The notes below the pieces were generated by a model. The model was given only the letters and a program-made list of their open reading frames with translations, was not told the DNA's origin and made no database searches. A DNA stretch of 64,000 nt from the NCBI RefSeq assembly GCF_040717535.1, contig NZ_JBFEFI010000002.1, forward strand, positions 620,001 through 684,000. The letters run 5' to 3'. Position numbers and translations under genes: made by a program. Positions 1-9,191 of this stretch are shown piece after piece. The first letter of the stretch is position 1. Each line of letters starts with the position of its first letter. The stretch comes from Thalassoglobus sp. JC818 (GTDB lineage Bacteria > Planctomycetota > Planctomycetia > Planctomycetales > Planctomycetaceae).

Positions 1-130
1 TAGTCTGCTTCAGCGTCTTTGGTTCGCGACTTCCACGGTCTCCACATGTGAGTACTTTCTAGAAGCGGTCATGCATGCTCTATGCAGTGATCGGAAGTCC
101 AGACAAACGTTTGAGGTGAGAAACCGCTGG

Positions 131-475
131 TCACTTGATCCAGCTTTTGGGATATCCGTCGAGAGGAGAGTCGTCGCCCGGCAGCCAGGTGACGACCTCG
201 TGGACTTTCCTGGCGAGCGCCACATCGCTCTCCGTGATGGCTTTCACTCGGTGAGTCTGAATCTTGAAAATCACCTGCGCGTATCCGAGTTCCAGATCCG
301 GATGGTGATGCGCAGCTTCGGCAATGTAGCTGATCGTATTGGCCAGCATGAGAGTGTGGGGCCAGCCCGGGGTTTTGTATTTTCGCCGGAGCCAGTTGTC
401 GCGAACTTCCCATCCAGGAAGCTCAGAAAGTGCTTTTTCGATCTCTTCGTCGGTCAGAATGACATCATTTGGCAT
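131..475 (-). CDS. Pterin-4a-carbinolamine dehydratase
   Basis: A 114-residue protein, full length for the PCD/DCoH family. It dehydrates 4a-hydroxytetrahydropterin so that the pterin cofactor of aromatic amino acid hydroxylases can be recycled, and it acts in the cytosol. The family signature is visible: the HHHPD histidine cluster at residues 56-60 and THRVKAIT at 74-81, with a GWEV segment near residue 21. It starts at an ATG. It lies divergent from the DHH phosphoesterase gene, with no obvious operon partner inside the window, and no phenylalanine hydroxylase is seen nearby. The family call is secure; the physiological substrate is inferred. Confidence 0.93.
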   Translation of the reverse strand: MPNDVILTDEEIEKALSELPGWEVRDNWLRRKYKTPGWPHTLMLANTISYIAEAAHHHPDLELGYAQVIFKIQTHRVKAITESDVALARKVHEVVTWLPGDDSPLDGYPKSWIK

Positions 476-583
476 CGATCACCCCAAGTTGAATGGAACT
501 GAACGTTCGCTCACAATACAGTATGTGCGGCTTGCCACGATCACGAATTTTCTGTGAAAACACAACTGCTCCAAGGAATCTTT

Positions 584-1585
584 ATGCCCATCGATTGGCA
601 AGCGCTTGCCGACATCATCTCAACCCATCAACGGTTTGTCCTCACCAGTCACGTGCGTCCTGACGCCGACGCGATTGGTTCAGAGATTGGCTTCGCTGAA
701 TTACTTCTGCAACTCGGTAAAGACGTCAGAATTGTGAATCCTTCTGCGACTCCAAATCATCTTTCGTTTTTGGATCCTGATCAGCGAATTGTCAAAATCG
801 GTCAGAATGTGACCGCGGAATCGGTTTGTGATACCGATGTTCATGTTGTTCTTGATACCAGCGCCTGGGTGCAATTGGGCGATGTCGGCAAGGTGCTCGA
901 AAAAACACCTGCAAAGAAAGTGATCATTGACCATCACGTCAGCTCAGACGATCTCGGAGCTGTCGAGTTCAAGGATTCTTCAGCGGCTGCCACCGGAGTT
1001 CTCGTTTCTGAGTTCGCCGAATTCATGGGACAGCCTCCTCGAGGCCATCAGGCGGACGCTCTCTTCGCAGCGATTGCCACGGACACCGGCTGGTACCGAT
1101 TTTCGAATGCGGATGGTCGGACCTATCGCGCAGCTGGCAGATTGATCGATTCCGGTGTCCAGCCGAATGACTTATACAGGGAGCTTTACGAACGATCTTC
1201 TCTCGCGCAGCTGAAGTTGAAAGCCATCATGCTCAATCGGGTGGAAGTCGAATTCGACGGTCGCCTCGCGCACACGTTTGCACTTCGTAAGGACTTTTCA
1301 GAGACTAAAGCTCATCCTGCGGATACTGATGGAATGGTCAACACGTGCCTGACGGTCGAAGGAGTGGAGGCGGGCTTCATGCTCGTCCAGCAACTCGATG
1401 GTCGAATTAAAGCGAGTTTGAGAAGCCGTTCCGACATGGATGTAGCCGTCATTGCCGAGCAATTCGGCGGCGGAGGCCATCAGAAAGCTGCAGGCACGAT
1501 GCTCCCCGGTCCACTGGAAACTGCTCGCGAAACCTTATTGAAGGCCTTTTCCGAGTCCTTTCAGCAGGCCCCCAGCCCTACCTGA
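584..1585 (+). CDS. DHH-family phosphoesterase, NrnA-like
   Basis: A 333-residue DHH/DHHA1 protein, the size of NrnA-type enzymes that degrade nanoRNA oligonucleotides and 3'-phosphoadenosine 5'-phosphate. The metal-binding motifs are SHVRPDAD (residues 22-29) and DHH (116-118). The C-terminal DHHA1 nucleic-acid-binding domain ends in the GGGGHQKAAG motif. I chose the ATG at 584 because AAGGA lies six bases upstream; an in-frame GTG at 554 would add ten residues without a ribosome site. Members of the family also cleave cyclic dinucleotide breakdown products, so the exact substrate is not fixed by sequence. Confidence 0.92.
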   Translation: MPIDWQALADIISTHQRFVLTSHVRPDADAIGSEIGFAELLLQLGKDVRIVNPSATPNHLSFLDPDQRIVKIGQNVTAESVCDTDVHVVLDTSAWVQLGDVGKVLEKTPAKKVIIDHHVSSDDLGAVEFKDSSAAATGVLVSEFAEFMGQPPRGHQADALFAAIATDTGWYRFSNADGRTYRAAGRLIDSGVQPNDLYRELYERSSLAQLKLKAIMLNRVEVEFDGRLAHTFALRKDFSETKAHPADTDGMVNTCLTVEGVEAGFMLVQQLDGRIKASLRSRSDMDVAVIAEQFGGGGHQKAAGTMLPGPLETARETLLKAFSESFQQAPSPT

Positions 1586-1772
1586 TTTATTTCCCAACGT
1601 GTTACCCTCCCCGCAGCGATGCTGACTGAGCCAGAACGCTCAGCCGACGCGTCTCGCCAAGATTCCATGAACTCGATGTTGAGAAGGACTCTCGGTGACC
1701 AGTTTCGCTGACAATTCACGCTGAACTCCCTATGATTTTCGCCTCGGTTCGAGATCATGAAGGTCAAACGAG

Positions 1773-2339
1773 ATGACAGAGACACACAGTCCCGATGCAA
1801 CTGAGCAGGCCAATCCTCCTCGACGAAACTTCCTCGTGAAGTTTGCCGCTGTTCTTGTCGGTGGAGTGATTACAGCCGTCCCGCTGGTTTTTGGCGGAGG
1901 CTTCTTTCTCAATCCGCTCCTCAAGAAGAAAAGCTCGGATGAGGACTCGGATGGATTCACGTTCATCGGCTCCACAAACAGTCTCTTACCGGGCGGTCCA
2001 CCGCGAAGCTACAAAGTGACCGGCGCGAAGCAAGATGCATGGACGACCTACGCCGAGACAGCGATCGGAGCGGTCTACTTGAAGATGGACGAAGACCGAA
2101 GTGTCACAGCCTTCAACGCGAGTTGTCCTCACCTTGGTTGCACAGTGAATTATAAGACCGACGCGAATGCGTTCATTTGCCCGTGTCATGACAGTTCGTT
2201 CAATCTCGATGGGGAACGAAGCAACGAAATTCCTCCTCGCGGATTGGATACACTCAACGTCGAGGTGCGAAACGACAACGAGATTTGGGTCAAGTTCGAG
2301 AATTTCCGAGCGGGAACCGCTGAGAAAATTCCGGTTTGA
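1773..2339 (+). CDS. Rieske 2Fe-2S protein of a cytochrome bc-type complex
   Basis: A 188-residue protein with the two Rieske boxes: C118-x-H120-LGC123 and C136-x-x-H139. An N-terminal RRNFLVKF motif followed by a hydrophobic stretch (about 21-45) looks like a Tat-type signal anchor, as expected for a pre-folded iron-sulfur protein placed on the periplasmic face. The next gene, 51 bp downstream on the same strand, is the cytochrome b subunit, so the pair forms the core of a quinol:cytochrome c reductase. No separate cytochrome c1 gene follows; two haem c sites are instead built into the cytochrome b gene. Confidence 0.95.
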   Translation: MTETHSPDATEQANPPRRNFLVKFAAVLVGGVITAVPLVFGGGFFLNPLLKKKSSDEDSDGFTFIGSTNSLLPGGPPRSYKVTGAKQDAWTTYAETAIGAVYLKMDEDRSVTAFNASCPHLGCTVNYKTDANAFICPCHDSSFNLDGERSNEIPPRGLDTLNVEVRNDNEIWVKFENFRAGTAEKIPV

Positions 2340-2390
2340 TTCTCCTCACTGTTTGACAATGACGAACAATCTCGAAGCTTGGGTAAGACA

Positions 2391-4328
2391 ATGAATCGTC
2401 TGTTGGATTGGCTGGATCATCGAACCGGATATCGTGACCTAATGCACGAGGCGCTCAACGAGCCGATCCCCGGTGGCGCGAAATGGCGCTACGTCTGGGG
2501 AAGCACGTTGACCTTCACCTTCTTCATTCAGGTGATCACTGGCTTCTGCCTCTGGATGGCTTACAGCCCCGGCGCGACGACTGCCTGGGAGAGTGTCTAC
2601 TTCATCCAGCATCAAATGGTCTTTGGTTGGGTTGTGCGAGGCATTCATCACTTCGCTGCCCAGGCGATGATGATCTTGTTGATCCTCCATCTGATGCAGG
2701 TTGTGATCGACGGAGCTTATCGAGCCCCGCGTGAAGTCAATTTCTGGCTCGGGCTGGTGCTGATGCAGATCGTCATGTTTCTCGGCCTGACGGGATACCT
2801 CCTCCCCTGGGATCAAAAAGGGTATTACGCGACACGAGTAGCCACGGAGATCATGGGATCGGCCCCATTTGTCGGACCGTGGATTCAACAGCTCGTGCAA
2901 GGTGGTCCAAGTTATGGAAATCATACACTGACGCGGTTCTTCGCGCTGCATGCGGGAGTTCTTCCGGCCATGCTGGTGATGTTCCTCGGATTGCATATTT
3001 ACGTTTTCCGAAGACATGCCCTGCACGCAATTAAGCACGAGGGCGAAGAAGACGGCGTATTCTGGCCGGATCAAATCTTGAAAGACGGTGTCGCGTGCCT
3101 TGCAGTCCTGGCTGCCATTATGGGAGCGACGTTGTACTGGCACGGAGCCGAACTGACCGCCCCCGCCAACCCGGCTGAAGCCTACTCAGCCGCTCGTCCT
3201 GAATGGTATTACCTGTTCCTGTTCAAGTTTCTTCAGTTCGAGTTTGTTAGTCAGTGGGGTGAAGCGACTCATCTCGGCGAAGCACTCGGAGCGATTGTCA
3301 TTCCCGGAGCCCTGTTTGCGGTTCTGGCACTGATGCCGATCACTGCGTACTTCAAGTGGGGACACAAATTTAACGTGGCCTACTTGTGGTCCATGTTGGG
3401 AATCGCTGGCGTCCTGACCGGAATGGCATATTACGAAGACTGGTACGCAGACACCCCAGAGGGACGCGACTTTCGACAAGCGGTCGATGAGGCTCATCGA
3501 GACGGAGCCAGAACTGTGGCACTGGCGGAATCCAAGACTGGAATTCCACCATCGGGGGCGGCGCTGCTTCTCGCCAACGATCCCCTTACTCAAGGTCCGA
3601 AGATCTTTGAACAGTATTGTTTGAGCTGTCATCAGCCTGAGTCACGATTTGACGACTTCGCGGAAGCACCGCAAGCACCCGGACTTGCCGATCCGAATAA
3701 CCGCGACCAGATTGACTTTGGATCACGCGACTGGATTCGCTCCGTACTGACCGACTTCGGTGGTCACTTTGCAGCTTTGGCGAATATCGAAGGCGATCGA
3801 GGAGAAGCAGCGGAGGCAATCCTCGAAGGCTCCATGAAAGATTGGTCGGACTCCAATGCGGAAACACTGACTGCATCGGAAAACGCCGACGACTACGTAG
3901 CACTCGTCGAGTTCCTCTACACTCAAAGTCAGCGACCGGACGCTCTCTCTCCCGGGAGCGATGTCGTCCTTCGTGGAATGGAAATCTTCACCACTGGCGA
4001 ACTTACAAATGGATCAGTCGATGCCTGTGTCGACTGTCACAGCATGCATCCGCTTGTTGTCGACCCGTCTGGTCTCTCTGATCGATGGATTCTTGCGGAC
4101 GAAGCACTCTCCGAAGACTTGCAGCCAGTGCTGACCGGGTACGGAGGAACAGAGTGGATTCTGCAAATGGTGGCCGATCCTCAAGCACACTACGCTGGAG
4201 AGTACGGAAACAACGCGATGCCTGGCTTCGCCGATCAGATGACTCAGCAAGAATTAGAACTTGTCTCGAAGTGGCTAGCGAAAGACTTTTATGTCGCTCC
4301 AGCCAGTGAAGAGGCTGAGAGTCATTAA
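2391..4328 (+). CDS. Cytochrome b fused to a C-terminal di-haem cytochrome c region
   Basis: A 645-residue quinol-oxidising subunit. The first ~350 residues are a cytochrome b with the paired-histidine helices (RGIHHF...LLILHL and FALHAG...FLGLHIYVFRRH) and a PEWYYL motif, which corresponds to the PEWY Qo-site signature. The last ~270 residues carry two c-type haem motifs, CLSCH at 410-414 and CVDCH at 546-550, replacing a separate cytochrome c1. An ATG at 2391 is preferred over the in-frame TTG at 2379. It is cotranscribed with the Rieske gene. Membrane-bound, with the haem c domains expected in the periplasm. Confidence 0.93.
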   Translation: MNRLLDWLDHRTGYRDLMHEALNEPIPGGAKWRYVWGSTLTFTFFIQVITGFCLWMAYSPGATTAWESVYFIQHQMVFGWVVRGIHHFAAQAMMILLILHLMQVVIDGAYRAPREVNFWLGLVLMQIVMFLGLTGYLLPWDQKGYYATRVATEIMGSAPFVGPWIQQLVQGGPSYGNHTLTRFFALHAGVLPAMLVMFLGLHIYVFRRHALHAIKHEGEEDGVFWPDQILKDGVACLAVLAAIMGATLYWHGAELTAPANPAEAYSAARPEWYYLFLFKFLQFEFVSQWGEATHLGEALGAIVIPGALFAVLALMPITAYFKWGHKFNVAYLWSMLGIAGVLTGMAYYEDWYADTPEGRDFRQAVDEAHRDGARTVALAESKTGIPPSGAALLLANDPLTQGPKIFEQYCLSCHQPESRFDDFAEAPQAPGLADPNNRDQIDFGSRDWIRSVLTDFGGHFAALANIEGDRGEAAEAILEGSMKDWSDSNAETLTASENADDYVALVEFLYTQSQRPDALSPGSDVVLRGMEIFTTGELTNGSVDACVDCHSMHPLVVDPSGLSDRWILADEALSEDLQPVLTGYGGTEWILQMVADPQAHYAGEYGNNAMPGFADQMTQQELELVSKWLAKDFYVAPASEEAESH

Positions 4329-4478
4329 CCTTCGGGGTACATCGATACTTCGAAGTTTTCACAAACGATACGCCGAACGAGAAATCGAGTTGTTGTCACA
4401 GACATTTCAATAGACTGAGTTCGATGAGGGAAACTTCACGCATTCTGTCACTCACATATCAGTTAATAGAGTCTCATC

Positions 4479-6074
4479 ATGAAACGCGTCGCGCCGCTGG
4501 TCATGCTGGTGTTCGTTCTCTGTGGACGGACCGAATCTGCCGATCGACCGAACATTCTGTTTATCTTTACAGACGATCACGCACCTCATGCGATTGGTGC
4601 TTACGATGGATGGCTGAAGGACGTCAATCCGACACCCAATATCGATCGACTGGCGTCAGAAGGAATGGTCTTCGAGAACAGCTTCTGCACGAACTCCATT
4701 TGTGGTCCGAGTCGGGCGGTCATTCAGACCGGCAAGCACAGCCACATCAACGGATTTCGTGAAAACTCCGACCGCTTCAATGGGGATCAGCAGACCTTCC
4801 CGAAACTCCTTCAAAAAGTCGGTTACTCGACAGCCATGATTGGGAAGTGGCACCTTGGAACAGATCCTCAAGGATTCGACTTTTGGAAAGTGTTGCCGGG
4901 GCAGGGAGATTACTACAACCCGGTCTTCATTTCAGAAGAAGGACGAGAAGTCGTCGAGGGCTACTGCACCGATCTTGTGACAGACATGGCTCTGAACTGG
5001 CTCGAAAACGATCGCGACAAAGACAAGCCGTTCATGTTGATGTGCCAGCACAAAGCACCGCACCGTACATGGATGCCGCCTCTTCGATATCTCGAACTCT
5101 ACGATGACGTCGATATCCCGGAGCCTGCCACGTTGTTCGACAACTGGGAAGATAATGCCAGCCCAGCACGTTTTCAGGAAATGGAGATCGACGGACATCT
5201 CAACATCGTCTTCGATTGTTTCGGTCCACCACTGCACGGTTGGGATCCTGAAAAAGGCAAATCCACCGACCGTTCTGGCTTCCGCAATCTTCAGAAGATG
5301 ACTCCCGAACAGCTTGAAGCCTGGAACGCTGTTTTCGACCGCAAGAACAACGAGCTGAAGAAGCTCAACCTCGACGGAAAAGAACTCGTGCGATGGAAGT
5401 ACCATCGCTACATCCGCAACTATCTGCGATGTATTCGCGGCGTGGATGACAGCGTTGGGCAGTTGATGGCTTACCTTGAAGAGGCAGGTTTGGCGGACAA
5501 CACCGTTGTCATCTATTCATCTGACCAAGGTTTCTATCTGGGTGATCACGGATGGTATGACAAACGTTGGATGTACGAAGAATCCCTCAAAATGCCATTG
5601 ATTGTGAAGTGGCCGCATGTCACTCCTCCCGGAACGATCAATACCGACCTCGTTCAAAACCTCGACTATGCAGAGACGTTTCTCGACATGGCCGGTGCAG
5701 AAATTCCGGACGACATGCAGGGGCGATCACTGGTCCCACTGCTGAAAGGCGAAACTCCTGACGACTGGCGTGAAGCGATTTACTATCACTATCACGAGTA
5801 TCCCAGCGTTCACATGGTCGCCAAACACAATGGAATTCGCACCGAGCGCTACAAGCTGATCCACTTCTATCAGTTCGGAGAATGGGAGTTCTACGACCTC
5901 GAAAAAGATCCCGACGAATTGCTCAATGAATACGAGAATCCTCAATACGCCGAAGTGATCGAGAATCTGAAAGGTCAACTGACTGGGCTGATCGAAGACT
6001 ACGGTGACGAGAGCGATATGTCTGAAAAGGACGACAACTGGAAGAAGCAATTCCGAACGCTAGAAGGAGAGTGA
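4479..6074 (+). CDS. Secreted sulfatase 1
   Basis: A 531-residue sulfatase of the alkaline phosphatase superfamily. A signal peptide (about residues 1-21) points to export. The metal-binding TDDH near residue 31 and the modification motif C75-G-P-S-R are intact, so Cys75 should be converted to formylglycine. The C-terminal [14 protein letters not shown] segment is typical of heparan/mucopolysaccharide-type sulfatases, which remove sulfate esters from algal or host polysaccharides; the actual glycan cannot be read from the sequence. A rho-independent hairpin follows at 6138. It is one of three sulfatases in the window. Confidence 0.95.
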   Translation: MKRVAPLVMLVFVLCGRTESADRPNILFIFTDDHAPHAIGAYDGWLKDVNPTPNIDRLASEGMVFENSFCTNSICGPSRAVIQTGKHSHINGFRENSDRFNGDQQTFPKLLQKVGYSTAMIGKWHLGTDPQGFDFWKVLPGQGDYYNPVFISEEGREVVEGYCTDLVTDMALNWLENDRDKDKPFMLMCQHKAPHRTWMPPLRYLELYDDVDIPEPATLFDNWEDNASPARFQEMEIDGHLNIVFDCFGPPLHGWDPEKGKSTDRSGFRNLQKMTPEQLEAWNAVFDRKNNELKKLNLDGKELVRWKYHRYIRNYLRCIRGVDDSVGQLMAYLEEAGLADNTVVIYSSDQGFYLGDHGWYDKRWMYEESLKMPLIVKWPHVTPPGTINTDLVQNLDYAETFLDMAGAEIPDDMQGRSLVPLLKGETPDDWREAIYYHYHEYPSVHMVAKHNGIRTERYKLIHFYQFGEWEFYDLEKDPDELLNEYENPQYAEVIENLKGQLTGLIEDYGDESDMSEKDDNWKKQFRTLEGE

Positions 6075-6112
6075 AGTCATTCTCTCTCTGGTGCGTCCGA
6101 GTGCTTTCGTCA

Positions 6113-7105
6113 TTAAGTATTGAGAGCTGAGTTTTTGAAAGAGTCGGGGACAAAGAGTTCCCCGGCTCTTTTTTCAATTGTGATTGTCGCTGGCGTCATC
6201 CCGGCGGGATCTCCATCGATCTGAATCGGGCTGGGCTGATCGCTCTCGATTCGGATTTGTGACCCTTGCCGTGAAATCACATCTTTCACCCGTTCGTGAC
6301 GTCGATAGTAAATCAGCGCCAGGTATCGAAACATCCCCAACAGTGAACCCTGCTGGAGAACGCGCACATCGAGAAGTCCGTCGTTCCCTTCCGCATTCGA
6401 TGCCACGCGGAGTCCAAGTGCGTAGGACGGAAGATTCGCAACGATCACATTTCGTCCGACAACTGGAACAGGATCGTCGTCGACATACACTCGCAGCTCC
6501 GGATAGCTGTAACTCTTCAGAACCTGTGCGATGGGATTCAGATAGCTGAGGCGATGTATGTTCCCTTGGCGATGAGCGTGCATATGGTGAATCACCGCAG
6601 CATCGAATCCGATACTCGCCATCACGATGAATCGTTGAGTGACTTCCGTCTCCGAAGAAACCTGAGCACTCTCGCCTTGCTGGTCATTGGTCGGTATTGA
6701 GATGAGACTCCCGATATCAAATTGCGACGTATGTCCTTCAGCAACCATTTTCGCGACTGCAGAACCGCTTCTCGGAATTCCGAGGTACTTCGCGCAAAGA
6801 TTCTCTGTGCCAAGCGGCAACACCGCGATCGGAATCTTCGGGTGCCGATTGATCAGATCAAGCAGCGTGCCATCGCCCCCAGCTGCGACAATTCCACAAA
6901 GAGGCTGCTGTGCTGAACAACTGGCGACAGCTGTATCGAGTTCGTTTCTCCGCGAGAAAAGTCTCGGCCGGATTCCACGGTTTCGGAGTTCAGAGATGAG
7001 TTCTTTGATTTCCCGAACCTGACGTCCAGAACCGGACTTCGGATTCCGCTGAATCGCAACCCACGTTTGAGAGGTTCTTGAGGATGGAGAGTTTGTCTGT
7101 GTCAT
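6113..7105 (-). CDS. Diacylglycerol kinase-like lipid kinase
   Basis: A 330-residue protein of the DAGK catalytic/YegS-BmrU family, which phosphorylates lipid alcohols such as diacylglycerol using ATP. It shows the N-terminal NPKSGSG loop and the GGDGT nucleotide-binding motif (about residues 76-80), followed by PLGTENLCAKYLGIP, the family's PLGTxNxxA region. The ATG at 7105 was chosen over a GTG at 7114. Its last codons overlap, on the opposite strand, the terminator hairpin of sulfatase 1. It is convergent with sulfatase 1 and divergent from sulfatase 2. Substrate uncertain; sphingosine-type kinases share the fold. Confidence 0.9.
   Translation of the reverse strand: MTQTNSPSSRTSQTWVAIQRNPKSGSGRQVREIKELISELRNRGIRPRLFSRRNELDTAVASCSAQQPLCGIVAAGGDGTLLDLINRHPKIPIAVLPLGTENLCAKYLGIPRSGSAVAKMVAEGHTSQFDIGSLISIPTNDQQGESAQVSSETEVTQRFIVMASIGFDAAVIHHMHAHRQGNIHRLSYLNPIAQVLKSYSYPELRVYVDDDPVPVVGRNVIVANLPSYALGLRVASNAEGNDGLLDVRVLQQGSLLGMFRYLALIYYRRHERVKDVISRQGSQIRIESDQPSPIQIDGDPAGMTPATITIEKRAGELFVPDSFKNSALNT
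6138..6174 (+). terminator. Rho-independent terminator of sulfatase 1
   Basis: AAAGAG-T-CGGGGA (6138-6150) pairs with TCCCCG-G-CTCTTT (6159-6171), a 13-position stem with one T-G wobble and an 8-base loop, followed directly by a run of T. It lies 64 bp after the sulfatase stop and inside the antisense 3' coding end of the lipid kinase gene. Confidence 0.85.
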
Positions 7106-7294
7106 CTTCAGCACGATATCGAATTCGCAGTTTGAACTATAGTGGCCGATTGACCCTTTATCTCGACTCGAACAGAATGGAGTCCACGAACTTCATGGGG
7201 ATTTTCGAAGTCGTTGATGAATGGCTTTGCATCCGATCCGAATTGCAGTTTTGAGTTTGCTCTCGCTCCTCTATTCACCGAAAGCGTTCGCGTT

Positions 7295-9097
7295 ATGTCT
7301 GAATCCCATTGGCGACAGTTGTGCATCGCGTCTCTCTGTGTGCTCAAACTTCTGTTTTGTGATTCACTCACAACCTCAACAACACAGGCGGATTCCTCAA
7401 CGAATTCTCACCCGAATGTTGTTGTCATTCTGACGGACGATCAGGGATGGGGAGATTTAAGCCTCAATGGAAATACAAATCTGAAGACTCCAAACATCGA
7501 TTCACTGGCAGCTGATGGAGCGAAGTTTGATCGCTTTTATGTCTGTCCGGTTTGCTCTCCGACCCGGGCGGAATTTCTGACAGGTCGATATCACCCGCGA
7601 AGTGGAGTGTACAGCACTTCCGCCGGCGGGGAGCGGATGAATCTCGACGAGAAAACGATTGCAGACGTTTTTCAGGAAGCAGGTTATCACACTGCTGCAT
7701 ATGGGAAGTGGCACAACGGAATGCAGTATCCGTACCATCCCAACGGACGGGGATTTGACGAGTTCTACGGATTCTGTTCCGGGCACTGGGGGCACTACTT
7801 CGATTGGATGCTGGAGCGCAACGGAGAACTGGTTCAGGGGAATGGGTTTACTGTTGATGACTTCACAACGCAGGCGATGAACTTTATCGATGAGCATCAG
7901 GACGAACCGTTTTTCATTTATCTGCCATACAATACCCCTCACTCTCCGATGCAGGTTCCTCAGAAGTACTGGGATCGTCATCGCGATCAAGAACTCGAAA
8001 TGCGCAGCGACAATCCCGAGAAAGAAGACATCGGTCACACACGAGCTGCGTTGGCGATGTGTGAGAATATCGATGACAATGTCGGCCGACTTCTGGCGAA
8101 GCTTGATGAGCGAGATCTCGCAGACAACACAATTTTCATCTACTTCTGTGATAACGGACCGAATGGAAACCGCTGGAACGGCGGGATGAAAGGTCGCAAA
8201 GGGTCCACTGATGAAGGAGGAGTTCGATCGCCATGTCTGGTGCGCTGGCCTGCCAAAATTCCAGCTGGTGAGATGATCACGGAAATTGGCGGCGCGATCG
8301 ATCTGCTTCCGACACTGGCTGATATGTGTGGCATCGATCTTCAGGATCACCCAGCGGCTCTCGACGGAATTAGCCTGAGTCCGTTGCTGACGGGAGAAGA
8401 AACGTCGTGGCCGGACCGAACGATTTTCTCGCATTGGCGAAATCGAGTCAGTGCTCGTACACAGCGTTTCCGATTGGACCATGAAGGACAGCTCTTTGAT
8501 ATGCAGTCAGATCCTGGTCAGAAAAAGAACGTCGTCGCTGATCATCCGGAGATCGCAAAAGAGTTGAAAGCTCAAGTGAAGCAGTGGAAGAAGACAGTTC
8601 TCGAAGGCTACGATCAGGACGACCGTCCGTTTCTCGTCGGTCATCCGGACTTCATCGCAACTCAAATTCCAGCCCGCGATGGCGTCGCTCATGGGAAGAT
8701 CCAACGATCCAATCGCTTTCCGAATTGCTCCTACTTCACTAACTGGGTCAGCACGGACGATACCATTCAGTGGGATGTCGAAGTCGTCGAAGATGGAGCG
8801 TTTGAGGTCGACCTCTATTACACATGCAAAGCTGACGACGTTGGCTGCGTGATGGAACTTTCGTGCGGCGACTCAAGCATCGCAGCATGCATCGAAACCC
8901 CCAACGATCCTCCTCTCGTCGGAGCTGAAGAAGATCGAGTGGAGCGGCAAGAATCGTACGTGAAAGATTTCCATCCGGTTTCAATAGGGACAATCAGCCT
9001 CAAGAAGGGTGCTGGTCAACTCGTTCTGAAAGCACTGGAAATTCCTGGAGATGAAGCCATCGAATTCCGTCTCCTGATGCTCAAACGAGTCGATTGA
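7295..9097 (+). CDS. Secreted sulfatase 2 (arylsulfatase A-like) with C-terminal extension
   Basis: A 600-residue sulfatase. I start it at the ATG at 7295, which gives a short N-region and a hydrophobic signal segment (residues 9-24); an upstream ATG at 7214 would add 27 unhydrophobic residues. Active-site features are LTDDQGWGD (46-54) and the formylglycine motif C87-S-P-T-R. The sulfatase fold ends near residue 440. The remaining ~150 residues (from about [10 protein letters not shown] onward) look like a separate beta-rich domain, possibly carbohydrate-binding. Substrate unknown. It is divergent from the lipid kinase gene. Confidence 0.94.
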   Translation: MSESHWRQLCIASLCVLKLLFCDSLTTSTTQADSSTNSHPNVVVILTDDQGWGDLSLNGNTNLKTPNIDSLAADGAKFDRFYVCPVCSPTRAEFLTGRYHPRSGVYSTSAGGERMNLDEKTIADVFQEAGYHTAAYGKWHNGMQYPYHPNGRGFDEFYGFCSGHWGHYFDWMLERNGELVQGNGFTVDDFTTQAMNFIDEHQDEPFFIYLPYNTPHSPMQVPQKYWDRHRDQELEMRSDNPEKEDIGHTRAALAMCENIDDNVGRLLAKLDERDLADNTIFIYFCDNGPNGNRWNGGMKGRKGSTDEGGVRSPCLVRWPAKIPAGEMITEIGGAIDLLPTLADMCGIDLQDHPAALDGISLSPLLTGEETSWPDRTIFSHWRNRVSARTQRFRLDHEGQLFDMQSDPGQKKNVVADHPEIAKELKAQVKQWKKTVLEGYDQDDRPFLVGHPDFIATQIPARDGVAHGKIQRSNRFPNCSYFTNWVSTDDTIQWDVEVVEDGAFEVDLYYTCKADDVGCVMELSCGDSSIAACIETPNDPPLVGAEEDRVERQESYVKDFHPVSIGTISLKKGAGQLVLKALEIPGDEAIEFRLLMLKRVD

Positions 9098-9191
9098 ACT
9101 ACGACTTACCTGCTCGGATTGGGACCACGTCACGAGCGACGGCAAGGACTCGTTGCTCAGCAACAAAGTCAGCAACTCAACATTCTCTCGT

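Noticed and set aside
2439-3143. 234-codon minus-strand frame opposite the cytochrome b gene
   Set aside because: Antisense to conserved haem-ligand helices, no motifs of its own.
7502-8482. 326-codon minus-strand frame inside sulfatase 2
   Set aside because: It is fully antisense to a well-supported sulfatase and has no recognisable motifs.
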